DNA of 64,000 nt, from contig NC_089041.1 in the NCBI RefSeq assembly GCF_034140825.1, positions 25,495,501 through 25,559,500 on the forward strand. Direction: 5' to 3'. Both the position numbers and the translations under genes were made by a program. Positions 46,373 through 57,545 of the stretch are shown here, piece by piece. The stretch comes from Oryza sativa Japonica Group. Taxonomy: Eukaryota > Streptophyta > Magnoliopsida > Poales > Poaceae. How positions within the stretch are numbered: position 1 is the first letter of the stretch; every line of letters begins with the position of its first letter. The notes beneath the pieces were generated by a model. The model searched no databases, had not been told where the DNA came from, and saw nothing but the letters and a program-made list of their open reading frames with translations.

Positions 46373-46433
46373 TGGGCCGTCGTATTGCATCTGGATTGAT
46401 GGGCCGTCCTATTGGCATCTGGATTATTGGGCC
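46373..46433 (-). promoter_or_regulatory. three spaced site II (TGGGCC) elements upstream of eEF1B
   Basis: TGGGCC occurs at 46373-46378, 46400-46405 and 46428-46433, steps of 27 and 28 bases, with similar sequence between (CATCTGGATT). TGGGCY site II motifs are known promoter elements of plant ribosomal and translation genes. Confidence 0.6.
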
Positions 46434-46507
46434 GAATCTGATTCGTATGCTTGAATCGCAGTACCGGATATCTCGACTCTCCAACTATTAAACCCTAAGC
46501 CCTAAAC

Positions 46508-47480
46508 TGTCGGAGATATGGGCCCGGGGGTATGCGAAGTGAGGGGAATCTACCTTTCCATCCTACCACGTGTCCCTACAGCATGGTCCTGTCCCCGCAT
46601 TCCACGAACCGCAGGAGCGGCCGGGGTGTCGGGGCCTCGGGGTGCCACGTCATGCCCCTCGGGCCCTTGCACTGCTTTGCCCCGAGGCCCTCGCCCAGCC
46701 GCCGTTTGGCGGGGGGAGCAAGCGAGGAGGGGCCCCAGGCTGAACTTCCTTTAATCCGCACAGCGCCTCAACTGCCCCATGTCACATTTAATGCAGTGGG
46801 GCAGACGTGCGGCGTGCTAAACTGACGCGCGATGGTCAAGAATGACCGGTCTGTGACCGGCCTGACGCCGGTCACGTCTGACTGGATGGACAACCGTGCT
46901 CCCACGTCACATCTGCTTCCGGTGGAGTGGAGGTAGGTATGGCCCGTCCCGTCGGGGGGTCATTCGGACGGCGGCCACCACAAGTCTTCACCTATTAATG
47001 AGGGAATGACAGGGCTGTCCCCCGTGTCAGGCGAGGGACGGTGCTGGGCCCCGCTCAAGGACAAGCTATGGTTTAGCTTCCAGGCGAAGGCACGGGTCGA
47101 GTTCCAGTCAAGATATGGTGGGTCCCCTCCCGAAAAAAGAGTAGGTAGAAGCGGTGCATGTGGTATCCCCTTGAGGTATAAAAGGAGGACCTTACCCACC
47201 GAGAAAGAGGACGACTCTCAGAAAACCTGAGCTTGTGGAGGAGGGAAGTAAGAGTGTTCTCCCGAGTTTAGGAACCATTGTAACTCTCAGTCTAAATCCC
47301 ATACACAGGAGTAGGGTATTACGCTTCATAGCGGCCCGAACCTGTATAATTTGGTTGTGTGCGAGCTAGCTAGGAGCCTTGGGGACGGATACGCGATTTC
47401 TAGAGGCGAGCTTCTTCCCCGGCCGAACTCACGAAAGGGGGGTCTCACGATCTCCTGCTAGAGAGGATCACTCCTCGACA
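46508..47480. mobile_element. solo-LTR-like relic
   Basis: 973 bp beginning TGTCGGAGATATGGGCCCGG and ending CTCCTCGACA, with TGTCG/CGACA inverted tips. A TATA-like GGTATAAAAGG near 47176, and the CCATACACAGGAGTAGGGTA and CGGCCCGAACCTGTATAAT motifs, are usual in the R/U5 part of grass LTRs. No second LTR or internal region is seen, and the flanking bases do not form a duplication. Family not fixed; gypsy is likely. Confidence 0.6.
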
Positions 47481-50145
47481 GACGCTTACAACACCGCCAC
47501 GTATGCTCCATGATAGTGAACAGTCCTCCAAAACCGTTGAGGGAGACAAATTACACCAGTTTTAATAGTTGGGGGTCAAAATATCCGCTATTACGGTTTA
47601 AAGATACAAATTAGGTTAAGACACTAGTTAAGGGAGTCAAAGTAGACATATTCCATTTTCAATTGGGTGTTGTTTCAAATTAGGTCCAATTGGAGGGGGA
47701 AAATGGTTTTGTTTGCTAGGCTATTGCTTTCTCCCCTATGTTTTGAACTTCAGTTTCCATTTTAAAATGCATGTAAAAACAAGGTCAAAATTCATGTCAA
47801 GCTTGAACTTGACCTTTTTTTTTTGAAATTGAACATTTGAAAAATCACGTAAAAAAACAGAGGCAAAATAGTTGGGCTGTTTTGAATTAGGCCCGGTTGA
47901 AGGCGAAAAGTTTTTTTCCTTTTTGAAACTTTTCCCATTTTCGTTCGGTCATTGAACATCGGTTTATATAGTTATATGGGAAAATCCTCCATTTTTAAAA
48001 TAAAATTACAGTAAATAATGACAACAGGGTAATCAACAGTAAAATATGGTTATTTGTCGACACCCTTCACCATGTCATCTGTTAGATCGATACTTAAATA
48101 CCCTTATATAATACTTCTATTTTAGACCGTTGATTTTTTTTTATTTTTGAAATAAAAACACCAGTAAAACTTCTCCTAATTATAATACTCACGCTTATTT
48201 ATAACTACTCCAATTGATCTCTTGTCACTCGATCGGATGCGTAAAGGTCATGAAGCTTAGACGAGACGATCACTTAATTCTGAAAGCAAAAACAAGGTAA
48301 GGTAATTATTGATTAAACTAATTAGGCGTGTGCTGGTGGTTAGGTTGTGAGCCAAACGGGGCATGCAGTACACACGGTCATGTGGTTTCCTGCCCAACTG
48401 GTGTGAGTTTCTGTCTTGCTGTGCGACTTGTTGCAGGCTTGCGATGAGTACCTTTTGACCTTTTCCTTTTGTTTTGGACTTTTTTGGTTGATTATTAGGA
48501 TTAGGATGATTTTTGGCTGCAGATATTTGCTAGTGGACTTATGCATGTCAAATGCATGCAAAAGTCACTAGCTAACTTGGTTTATGCCTGAATATCTTAT
48601 TCTTAATTAGCTCAGTCAGCACATCTGCAATATCCCTTTTTTTTCTTCTTCAATGATCACGTTTATGGGAAAAAAATATTGTACCTTATGCTACAAATCA
48701 AGAACTCAGGGCAGTGGTACCGGTAGAAATATAACAACGCGTAGCAAATACAGGCTATATGTTTTTTTTAAGACAACAGGCTATATGTTAGCTACAAGTA
48801 AATGTCAAGAAGAGATAAGCGTAGAGAGGAGAAAAACGAGCTATAGATATAGTCAGCTGTGACACACGGATTTCAATATATCATGTATTTACGTGTGTAT
48901 GCGAGGTGATCAAATATTGATAGTAAAATATATATTTATAAATTTATTATATGACTAAGCTATTAGAGTGAATGTAGATAACTACTCCCTCCATCCTAAA
49001 ATATAAGCATTTTTTTTTACTCTAACACGGTCTCTGAGATGCTATTTTAACCAACAATATCTATAAAAGTAAGATGTTTTAAATAAAAAAAGTTAAATAT
49101 TATGATAGTTTTTCTAATGATAAATCTACTAATATCAATTTTACATGATTGATTTTTTTTTATTTTTTTGCTGTTAATAGTTAAAATTAAAAACATTTGA
49201 CTCGTCACTATGCTAAGAATGTTTATATTTTGGGACGGAGGAGTATTAGATTTGTTCTTATTGCGGTAATTAACATCGTCGTTGACTTGACATGACCAAG
49301 AAAGTGATGGTGTAAGTGTAATCAGGAGAGGACACACACGTGGCTTTCAAACCGCTAAAACCCCAGTGGCACGTCACTAAAACCTCAACTTCAGCTCTGG
49401 CATTACAAGCTCACGGTCATCCCTTAGTCCACAAGTAAAACTGCCACTAAACAAAGCAAGAGGAATTAAGGAAACTTGTCACAATATCACTGCTCTTCTC
49501 AAACCCCTAGGTCTTCTCCACCCAGGAGCGATGTTTATCTGCTCAAGGTACCAAACATTTGCCCACATAACCCTTGTAATGTTGAGCTACAACCTATATT
49601 ACCACTTCGGTTTTAGGTTAGAAAATCGTTTTAAAACAATAGGCGTTTTGGTCATGGTTCTTTTTTCTCCTTAGTCCGATAATATCATAACTATGTGTAT
49701 TCTTACTTGATTTAGAGAATGATATTTCCCTCGAAATCTTTGTTTAAAACGCGTGATCAAACGATCCCCGTGTCACTTCATATTGCATAGTGCTCAACGA
49801 AATGGAGCCAATCATGCACCAAGATAATCTCAATGCTAAATCTTGCTCATATTTGTTCCCTCTCATTTGTCATTTTTGTCATGCATGTCTGCCTAATTCC
49901 ATCATGGTTTTGTCACTGTTCCATTATTATTGCAATGGATTCTCTGTATTTTTTTCTTTTTCTTTTCCTCTGTAGTTTAGGGTGTGGACCTAACAAAATT
50001 CATGGCTGCCTCCCAACGTCAAAGTCGTCTCTTCCGTTCTCCCTCCACTTCTCGGGATCCCTCCACCTCTCGTATTTCTACTCCACGCCGCCGCCGATGC
50101 TGCCGCGGCGGCGGTGGTGGTAGCAGCAGTCTCCCGTCTCCGGCG
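47481..50145. other. intergenic, no gene seen
   Basis: AT-rich DNA with one Stowaway MITE and scattered short frames. The promoter and leader of the GOST gene lie at its right end; the reading frame is open from 49984 but the stretch before 50146 is low-complexity Ser/Arg and is probably leader. Confidence 0.45.
48985..49243. mobile_element. Stowaway MITE
   Basis: Flanked by TA, ends CTCCCTCCATCCTAAAATAT and ATATTTTGGGACGGAGGAG. Confidence 0.82.
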
Positions 50146-52780
50146 ATGTCAGTGATGCCTTCGATAAGGCGGCTCCTCCTCGCCGGCGCGGCGGTGGCGG
50201 TGGTGGTCGTTTCTTGCGCCGTCGTTTGTGCGGAGGCGTCGGTGCATGAGTACGCCGGCGAGAGGTTCGCCGGCGTCGGCAATGGCTTCGTGCTGCACGG
50301 CGGCAGCGAGGGTGTCTACGCGTCGGCCACGGCGGAGTCGTTCGTCCGGTACGGTGGCCGGAGCTGGTTGTGGGTGCCAAGTGTCATTGCTTCGTTGTTT
50401 GAATTGGTTCTTGGGATGTGACGCGCTCGCCATGGGGGGGTTTCTTGGTGCAGATTCGAGAAGGTGGCGTTCAGGAGGACGCCGGAGGCGGCGTCGGTGG
50501 CGGAGGAGGACGGCAACCGGACGGTCACGGTGGCGGCGGTCATCTTCGAGGCCGGCGACCGCGACGCCGTCGGGGCGGTGTCCGACGTCGTCGGCGGCGA
50601 GCGCGCGCTGTGCTGCACGCCGGGCATGGCGAGGCGAGGCGGGTGCACGGAGGGGGCGGTCGTGTACCGCGCCCCCGCGTCGTCGAACGCCACCGGCCGC
50701 TGGCCCAAGGTGCTCGCCGCGTCGTTCCTCCCGGGCAGCCTCGTCGCGGCGTTCCCCGACGAGACCGTCGCCGTGGCGCGCACCGGGATGTACAGCCTCC
50801 ACTTCGTCCACTGCGACGCGTCGCTCGCCGCCGGGCAGGTGGTGGCCGCGGAGGGGAAGACCATCTGGAAGAACAGCCGCGGCTACCTCCCGGGGAGGAT
50901 GGCGCCGCTCAAGCCGTTCTACGGCGCCATGTCGCTGGCGTTCGCCGCGCTCGCCGCGCTCTGGTTCGCCCGGTACGCGAGGTTCTGGCGCGAGGTGTCG
51001 CCGCTGCAGAACTTCGCGACGGCGGCCATCGCGCTGGGCATGGTGGAGGTCACCACCTGGTACCTCGACCTCGCCGAGTTCGACGCGTCGGGCGTCCGGC
51101 CGGCGGGGACGACGTTCTGGGCGGCGACGTCGGGCGCCGTGCGCGCCGCGGCGTGCCGCGTGCTGGCGCTGCTCGTGGCCATGGGGTACGGCGTGACGAG
51201 GCCCGCACTGGGCTGCGGCAACGCCAGGGTGGCCGCCCTCGGCGCCGCGTTCCTCGCCGCGGCGGAGGTGCTCGACGTCGGCGACAACGTCGGCATCGTC
51301 AGTGACCACTCGCCGGCGAGGAGGCTCTTCTTCATTCTCCCCGTCGCCGCCCTCAACACGGTGTTCATCTACTGGATCTTCACCTCGCTGTCAAGAACTA
51401 TCAGCAAGCTCAAGGTAGCATCATTTGAACTTCCCACTTTCAAAATTCTACCAAAATTCGAATAATTCTTCGAGAATCATCAATGAATTCTGTGATTAAT
51501 CTGATTCTTGCAGGCGAGGAGGATGACGGCGAAGCTTGAAATGTATCGGAAATTCGCGAATTCTCTCACCATCGCCGTGGCCCTGTCGCTCGGCTGGATC
51601 ACATTTGAGGTATAACTTCGCTGCAGTCCTAGCTGTTTTCTGATGGCTCAGCAACTTCAGAGAACTGAGGATCCAGGGACTTAACTTTATATTTAATACT
51701 AATTTAGAGTATTAAATATAGTCTTCTTACAAATCTAATTACATAAATGAAAGTTAATTCGTGAGACAAATTTTTTAAGCTTAATTAATCTATAATTAGA
51801 TAATGTTTACTGTAGCATCACATGGGCTAATCATGGATTAATTAGGCTCAATAGATTCGTCTCGCGAATTAGTCCAAGATTATGGATGGGTTTTATTAAT
51901 AGTCTACGTTTAATATTTATTATTAGTGTCCAAAAACATTTGATGTGATAGGGATTTAAAAGTTTTAGTCTCATCTAAACAGGGCCTGAACATTTCAGCA
52001 TTTGTTTTTGCTCTCATAAATGACTAATCATTTTCTTAGGCCCTGTTTCAACTCATTTATTTAAACTTCCAACTTTTCCGTCACATCAAACTTTCCTACA
52101 CACATAAACTTTCAACTTTTCCGTTACATCATTCTAATTTCTTTAAACTTCCAATTTTGCGTGGAACTAAACACAACCTTAGTTGTTTTCGTCCACATTA
52201 CTGGTGACTTTTATCGTCATGACACTAACTGTTCATGTGGTACATTAGTACAAGCTCGTAAATTAATTAACATAAGAAGACTTTTAGCACTTCAAAATAA
52301 TGTATGAAAAAAATTCTAAAATCAAAATTCAGGTCCATTTTAAGACGACTGATGAGCACAACGAGCGGTGGCGAGTGGCGTGGGTAATCCCCGCGGTGTG
52401 GGAGCTCATCTCCTTCTTCCTCCTCTGCACCATCTGCATCCTATGGACGCCCTCACAAAATTCAATGAGGTACATGCTACTACTGCTCACCATTACTACA
52501 GCCCATCATCTTATATCAATATGAACAAAAGTTTACCGACTCGTGGGTGTGTGCGTGTGGTGTGTCAAGCAGGTTCGCCTACTCGAGGGAGGAGTGTGAG
52601 GATGACACGGAGCACAATGACGAGGACGATGACGTGGAGGACACGCGGCCGCTGATCAGGGCCGGGCCGCTGTCCTACGTGGACAACTGGGCGTGCTACG
52701 TCACGCAGGACGCCAAGATCATACTGAGGACGGACTCTGGCGTGTACGCTAAAGCCGGCGAAGAGTACAAACGGGTGTGA
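50146..52780 (+). CDS. GOST / lung-seven-transmembrane family protein
   Basis: Five exons: 50146-50348, 50454-51414, 51514-51609, 52333-52469, 52573-52780; GT-AG, in phase, 534 residues. An N-terminal signal peptide (RRLLLAGAAVAVVVVSCAVV) precedes a lumenal domain (to about 255) with FVLHGGSEGVYA and paired Cys (ALCCTPG, GGC). Seven hydrophobic segments follow, e.g. FYGAMSLAFAALAALWFA, LFFILPVAALNTVFIYWIF and PAVWELISFFLLCTICIL, and then an acidic cytosolic tail (DDTEHNDEDDDVEDTRP). This matches the plant relatives of GPR107/TMEM87, Golgi-associated membrane proteins thought to work in trafficking. The start is placed at the ATG before the signal peptide. Intron 3 is large because of two MITEs. 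Confidence 0.88.
51670..51989. mobile_element. MITE in intron 3 of the GOST gene
   Basis: Right end TCTCATCTAAACAGGGCCTG and the interior (GATTCGTCTCGCGAATTAGT, TACTGTAGCA) match a very common rice MITE type. The left end (GATCCAGGGACTTAACTTT) is diverged or shortened, so its limit is approximate. Confidence 0.6.
52039..52178. mobile_element. MITE, same family as 34022-34213, in intron 3
   Basis: 140 bp flanked by TTA on both sides. It carries the inverse of the 34-kb copy: AACTTTCCTACACACA, AACTTTTCCGT and an end GGAACTAAACACAACC. Confidence 0.78.
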
Positions 52781-53665
52781 GCCTGTGAGGAGGAGGAGCG
52801 TGCTAGCAGATATGGGACAGAAAATGTCTAAGTGATTAAGAAGGAGTTGATTAGTTTAAACACTGGTAGGTACACTGTCAAGTGTCAACTGAGTACTTCA
52901 ATTAGGGGCACTGTTTGTTAAAAAAAGAGAGATGAAAGAGGAGTATTAGAGGGAGGGACGTATGATCGCTAGGAGGAGAGGGAAACGATTACCCGCCCAC
53001 TAACAGCCCCTAGGAAAAAGGGTCATTCTAAAAGCTTTATTATATTAATCAAAGAACTTAATTGTTTGTATCATCTTTCCTCATATATCTATCCTTCAAA
53101 CCGTCAAAATGACGAGTTCAAAAACTTTTCTATTACATCATAAATTTCAAAAAAAAGTAAAAGACAATTAGAATCTAATACTCTCATTCATGTGCATAGA
53201 CTTTATACCATAAATTTTGCACGTATAAACTTTGTGTATAGAAATATTTTTATATAAAATATTTGAATCTGAATTCGAATTTGAATCGGGTATATAAACT
53301 TTTGACTTATACACATTCGCTCTACAAACTTTAGGTGGATAAAGTTTAGATGTGTAAACTTTAGGTATAAACTTACTAAAAAGAGGAAAAGAAAAAAAAA
53401 ACGATCGCTGGCAGCGATCGATCGCCCGTTAGCCTTTCGGCCTTTTCCCTATGTTTTCATTTGTGTATGAAATTGATAACTACCCTGCCAATGCACAGCT
53501 TCAAAATTGCAAGTAACCGAAACTGTGCACTTGCCAATGAAAACTGAAATTGCTAAGTAGTATATTTGAATTGACAACACTTCAAATTAAGATTAATGAA
53601 CAATAACTGACAGCTGAAATTTCTATGCGAATTTTCTTTGACGTGCTAACACTTGAAATTGATTT
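52781..53665. other. intergenic, no gene seen
   Basis: 3' side of the GOST gene and 3' flank of the U2 gene. AT-rich, with a CGATCGCTGGCAGCGATCGA palindrome at 53403-53422. Nothing else recognised. Confidence 0.45.
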
Positions 53666-53864
53666 GGTTGGGGTGCGCCAGGCTTAGGCTGTAGTGCAAC
53701 GCCTAAACGACGCTTGAGGGACCTAGTGGCAAGCCACTATTGTGAGCCCTCCCCCATAAAAAATAAATTTAATATCAAAGTGGGCACATGGTCCACATAT
53801 CAGATATTAAACTGATAAGAACAGATACTACACTTGATCTTAGCCAAAAGGCCGAGAAAGGTAT
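53666..53864 (-). ncRNA. U2 spliceosomal snRNA, uninterrupted
   Basis: About 199 nt starting ATACCTTTCTCGGCCTTTTG at 53864. It contains the branch-point-pairing GTAGTA, the Sm-site region GATATTAAATTTATTTT and the 3' stem-loops through GTTGCACTACAGCC to CTGGCGCACCCCAACC; the 3' end is placed by comparison and is approximate. Stem IIb reads GTGGACCATGTGCCCAC, with one imperfect pair compared with the usual plant GTGGGCCATCGGCCCAC. U2 pairs with the intron branch point during splicing. The 3' flank has CAATTTCAAGTGTTAG, loosely like the plant snRNA 3' box. The promoter is near-canonical, so this copy may be expressed, though it is a variant. Confidence 0.9.
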
Positions 53865-53890
53865 GAGTTGTTGCGTGATACTAACCCTGG

Positions 53891-53940
53891 TATTATAGCT
53901 CTCCTGATGCTCCTTTCTCTGAAAACTGACGGTGTGGTAC
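53891..53940 (-). promoter_or_regulatory. U2 snRNA promoter: USE and TATA box
   Basis: On the minus strand GTACCACACCG (53940-53930) matches the USE RTCCCACATCG at 9 of 11 positions, and TATAATA (53897-53891) is the TATA box. They sit at about -76 to -66 and -33 to -27 from the start, with a 32-base gap. Confidence 0.75.
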
Positions 53941-54083
53941 TAAACAGAGCACTGCACCTGGTCTGTTACTTGGGCTAATTGTCTTGCAATCATAACTCTC
54001 CAGAGGCCCAAAAAAGACACAGGGGCCCATGTAGATGCCCTTCCAGGCCCAAACCACGGGAAGGCCGAGGTAAAGCCTTCCAT

Positions 54084-54632
54084 GAATTTTTTTCATTTTT
54101 AAATGTTTCTTTTAAAATATTTACAGAAATAATCTATCGTTGGAAAAATTTACAAAAATAGACCCTACTACTCTAGTGAAGGGCGGCAAATTGACGTGGC
54201 AGATGGCAGCTCGATGACGGCCGATTGAAAAAGTTGAATTTTTTGCATTAACACCCTTGCCGCGCACTGCCAGGGCGGCAAGGGGCCTCCATGCAAAAAA
54301 GCCAACCCAGGAAGGGCCATATCAACAGAGTTGGAAAGAAGCATTTGACTTGATTTTTTTTTGCATCTAGGTCCCTTGCCGCCCTCTAGGAGAGAGGCAA
54401 GGGACCTAGATGCAAAAAAAACTAGCCAAATGCTTCTTTTCAGCTGGGCAAATTGCATTACGCCCCTTGCCGCCACCAAAGCGCAAAATGTGCACACGGC
54501 GCCGTCGAGCCGTCGTCTGCCACGTCAGCTTGCCGCCCTCCGCTAGGGCGGCAGGGTCTATTTTTTAAATTTTTGTAACAATAGATTATTTCTGTAAATA
54601 TTTTAAAAAAAAATTAAAAATGAAAAAAATTC
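54084..54632. mobile_element. non-autonomous MULE related to the element at 1-1487
   Basis: 549 bp with terminal inverted repeats of about 120 bp (tips GAATTTTTTT and AAAAAAATTC) and an exact 10-bp duplication AGCCTTCCAT (54074-54083 and 54633-54642). Outer parts are AT-rich (ATTTACAGAAATAATCTAT); inner parts carry GGGCGGCAA blocks and TGCCACGTCA. No transposase. The arrangement of an AT-rich tip followed by GGGCGG blocks and TGCCACGTCA is the same as in the left-edge MULE. Confidence 0.88.
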
Positions 54633-54642
54633 AGCCTTCCAT

Positions 54643-56599
54643 GACCATGTAAATGTTTGGCTCAACTTTTTTTTCTCACTCTTAAAAGCCGAAGCAGTTT
54701 TTAAATTTTGAAATTTGGATTTTGATATTAGGTCCTTTTTTTTACATATCCTTTTAGCAATCACGAAAAGCGTGAACGCTGTTCAACGAAAGTGACAAGA
54801 AAAAGGGCCAAAACGAACACAAAACCAAATTCAAAATTTCAAAATCAGCTGCAAACCTGCAAGCTCTCCCTACCAAATTCAAAATTCAAAGGAGTATGTC
54901 CCTTTCTCAAAAGCTGTTTCAGTCTGTATTCCGTAACCAGTTCTTGCCTGCCTCCATGAAGCGAGGAGATATTTCAGTGAGGAATTGAACGAGACACCGG
55001 CGACGCTGCCCAACTCCTCACTGACATCGGCAAAGTCTATTTATTTCTTACTCCATCTCTTTCAGAGAGTGTGTGATCTTGCAGAAGCAACTTGGCATCA
55101 AAAGATCAACCCACATTTGTTTTCTGGAGACCAGGCATTTTTTGAGGAATATCCCAAGTGTTAATTCTTTGATAAATACGCCGGCTTTTCGTTGGAGTTA
55201 TCTGCCCATGCCAAGAATATTCCTGCCATCTTCCTTCCGGTTATCCTGAGAAGATGGGAGAATGGCTGAATGGAAGTGTAGAGACTTCATTTGTCAATGA
55301 AGTTAGGCCGAGTTCGTTTGCGGTTGTTCCTAACCTCCACTTCCTTATTTCCCGCGAACACGCTTTTCAGTTTCCAAACTGTTAAACGATGCAATTTTAT
55401 AAACTTTTTATATGTAATATTTACCTTAAAAATCATATTAACCATTTTTATAAAAAGGTTATTTCCTCCGTCCCGAAAGTAGCTACCTTATGTGACACTA
55501 CCTAGTACTGTGAATCTGGACAGCCGTACTATCTAGTACTACGAATCTGAACATGAGAGGTAGTGTCACACCCGTACTAGCTACATTTTGGATTGTCCAG
55601 ATTCGTAGTACTAGTTAGTGTTGCATAACGTACTAGGTAGCTACATTTTGTAACCGAGGAAGTAGCTAATATTGTCACTCCGTTTTTCGCGTATGGGATT
55701 ACTTCCCAAACCACACCAAAACACACAGCTTCAGTGGGAAAGTTGGGGGCATATTATTATATCTTCCAATTGACATCCGTCTGTTTGACGGTTCACCGTA
55801 GACAAACTAAAACTTTGCCATCCCTCTTATGCCACTATGTACCTACTTTGCAGCTACTCATTTTGTTCAATAAAAATTAATTTAGTATTGGATATGACAT
55901 TCGTTATATTATAATATATCACATCCAGTTTAGATTTTTTTTTTTTGACGGAGTGAGTAACTCCTGTAGTACATGTGAGGTATATCCGTCCGGGCCAAGA
56001 GAATCATCCTGCATAGCTTTCGATTTGAATTTTGACAATTGGCATGCCTGCCTATTATTGTAACCGTTTTTAACATGAAGAATTTCTACGCTGCGTTGTG
56101 TCACCGAGCACTAATTTGCAGGTGAGGATCGCTGCGAACAGTTGAGGTTGACTCGTTGCATGATCTGAAGATTATGAAATAGGAGTATATATCACGGCCA
56201 CTCGAGCGTATCAAATCACAAATGATTTTTTGTTCAACGCTTCGCCGCCGCAGCGACATCGTCCATGTGGTTTTCTTCTTTTTTTTTTGTATTTCTTTTT
56301 TTTCTCTCTTTGACGCCTAACTCTGTCAAACTGCCCCTAACCCAATAACATTCGAAAACAAGAGGAAAATTCGTATTACATTTGAATATTTGAAAGCCAA
56401 AACACGTATGAATTCGTCTGTATGTATGTTAACTCGCATTTTTACATTATTTAGCCGCTCCTATTTAAGAAGCAGCAAAAAAAAAAAGAAAAAGAAAAAA
56501 GATCAAGAAGATAATTAAGCAAATTTAATTACAGATTTCGCAGCGCAGAATTTCCCGGCAAAGCCTCCGCCGCGGCCGACGAGGACGAAGAGGCGGTGG
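54643..56599. other. intergenic, no gene seen
   Basis: Apart from one MITE (55465-55663) and a diverged fragment like the arm of the 33.6-kb MITE (55320-55460), no feature recognised. Poly-T/A and low-complexity runs near 56280 and 56480 lie at the 3' side of the SPX gene. Confidence 0.45.
55465..55663. mobile_element. Stowaway-like MITE with repeated CTAGTACTACGAATCTG motifs
   Basis: Inverted arms CCTCCGTCCCGAAAGTAGCT on the left and AGCTACATTTTGTAACCGAGG on the right. Internal GTACTACGAATCTGGACA-type motifs occur several times in both orientations. Confidence 0.6.
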
Positions 56600-57390
56600 T
56601 CATTGGATGGGGATGGGGGACGGCGGCTGGAAGGAGCGGAGCCAGTCGGAGTCCGGCAGGGTGAGCGGCGGCAGCGAGTGGCGCCCGTGGGTGGAGCTGC
56701 CGCGCCGCACGTCCTCCATGGTGAGCAGCGCCGCCACGGTGTTCCGGAATATCCCGTGCTCCGCCGCCGCGGCGAGCGCCTCGGGCGCCGCCTCCGCCGG
56801 CAGCACCGCCGCCTCCGCCATCATCGCCTCGCACTCCCGCACCATCCGCGACACCGTCTCCGTCTTGAAGAAGTGCCGCCGCTCCCGCACCGCCTCCGCC
56901 ACCGGCGCCGCCAGCGCGCCGCCGGTGCGCTTGTCGTGCTTCTTGAGGATCTTGCCCACCCCGATGTAGTTGATGCTGCTGTAGCTCAGCAGCAGCACCA
57001 TCTCGCCGTGGAAGTCCACGATCTCCCGCCGGATTCCGGCCACCTCCGCCGCCGCCTCCGCCGCCTTCTTGATCGCCTCCTGCAACTCCTGCAACCAAGA
57101 AGGCAAGAACCCATTTCGCCATCAGAAAACTTATCTAAATTCACAAACGAATTGAAGCGAATTGGTGTACGTGCCCTATGGCGGATGACGAACTCCTCCT
57201 CCTGCTCGAGGAAGAAGGAGTCGATCTTGTCGATGTCGGCGGCGAGGGCGGCGACGAAGGCGGCCTCGTCGGCCGGCGAGCCGGAGATGGAGGCGACGAT
57301 GCGCTTCAGCTCCTTGTAGCTCACGAACTTGTCCCTCCACTCCGGGAGGCTCTGCTCGATCTGCCTCTTGAGCAGCTTCCCAAACTTCAT
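56600..57390 (-). CDS. SPX6: SPX-domain protein (SPX6-like), phosphate signalling
   Basis: Two exons, 57390-57175 and 57088-56600, 234 residues. The protein is essentially one SPX domain: [49 protein letters not shown], then [19 protein letters not shown] with the Lys surface that binds inositol pyrophosphates, and a variable Pro/Ser-rich tail. Stand-alone SPX proteins bind PHR transcription factors when phosphate is plentiful and so damp the starvation response. The exon 1 donor reads CATAGG/GCACGT, so only a GC-AG intron keeps the frame ([11 protein letters not shown]); unspliced RNA would give a different tail. A P1BS site lies upstream. The name SPX6 comes from recalled rice gene order next to elongation factor 1-beta'. 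Confidence 0.85.
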
Positions 57391-57537
57391 CTCTGCAACT
57401 GATCACTGATCAATACCTACAGATAACTGATTAATCTTGTAGCAAGAACAGCATTGGTTAGCTAAATCTGTGTTTGGTGGATTTGTGCGTGGTGAGTGCT
57501 CGTGATATAAGAGCAGAGTTTCGTGGAATATTTACCA

Positions 57538-57545
57538 GCATATGC
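57538..57545. promoter_or_regulatory. P1BS element (PHR binding site)
   Basis: GCATATGC fits GNATATNC, the PHR1/PHR2 site, about 150 bases upstream of the SPX start codon and just upstream of a TATA-like TTATATC (near 57503-57509, minus strand). This fits induction by phosphate starvation. Confidence 0.6.

Noticed and set aside
46508-47480. Complete LTR retrotransposon
   Set aside because: Only one LTR-like unit is present, with no internal region and no matching flanking duplication.
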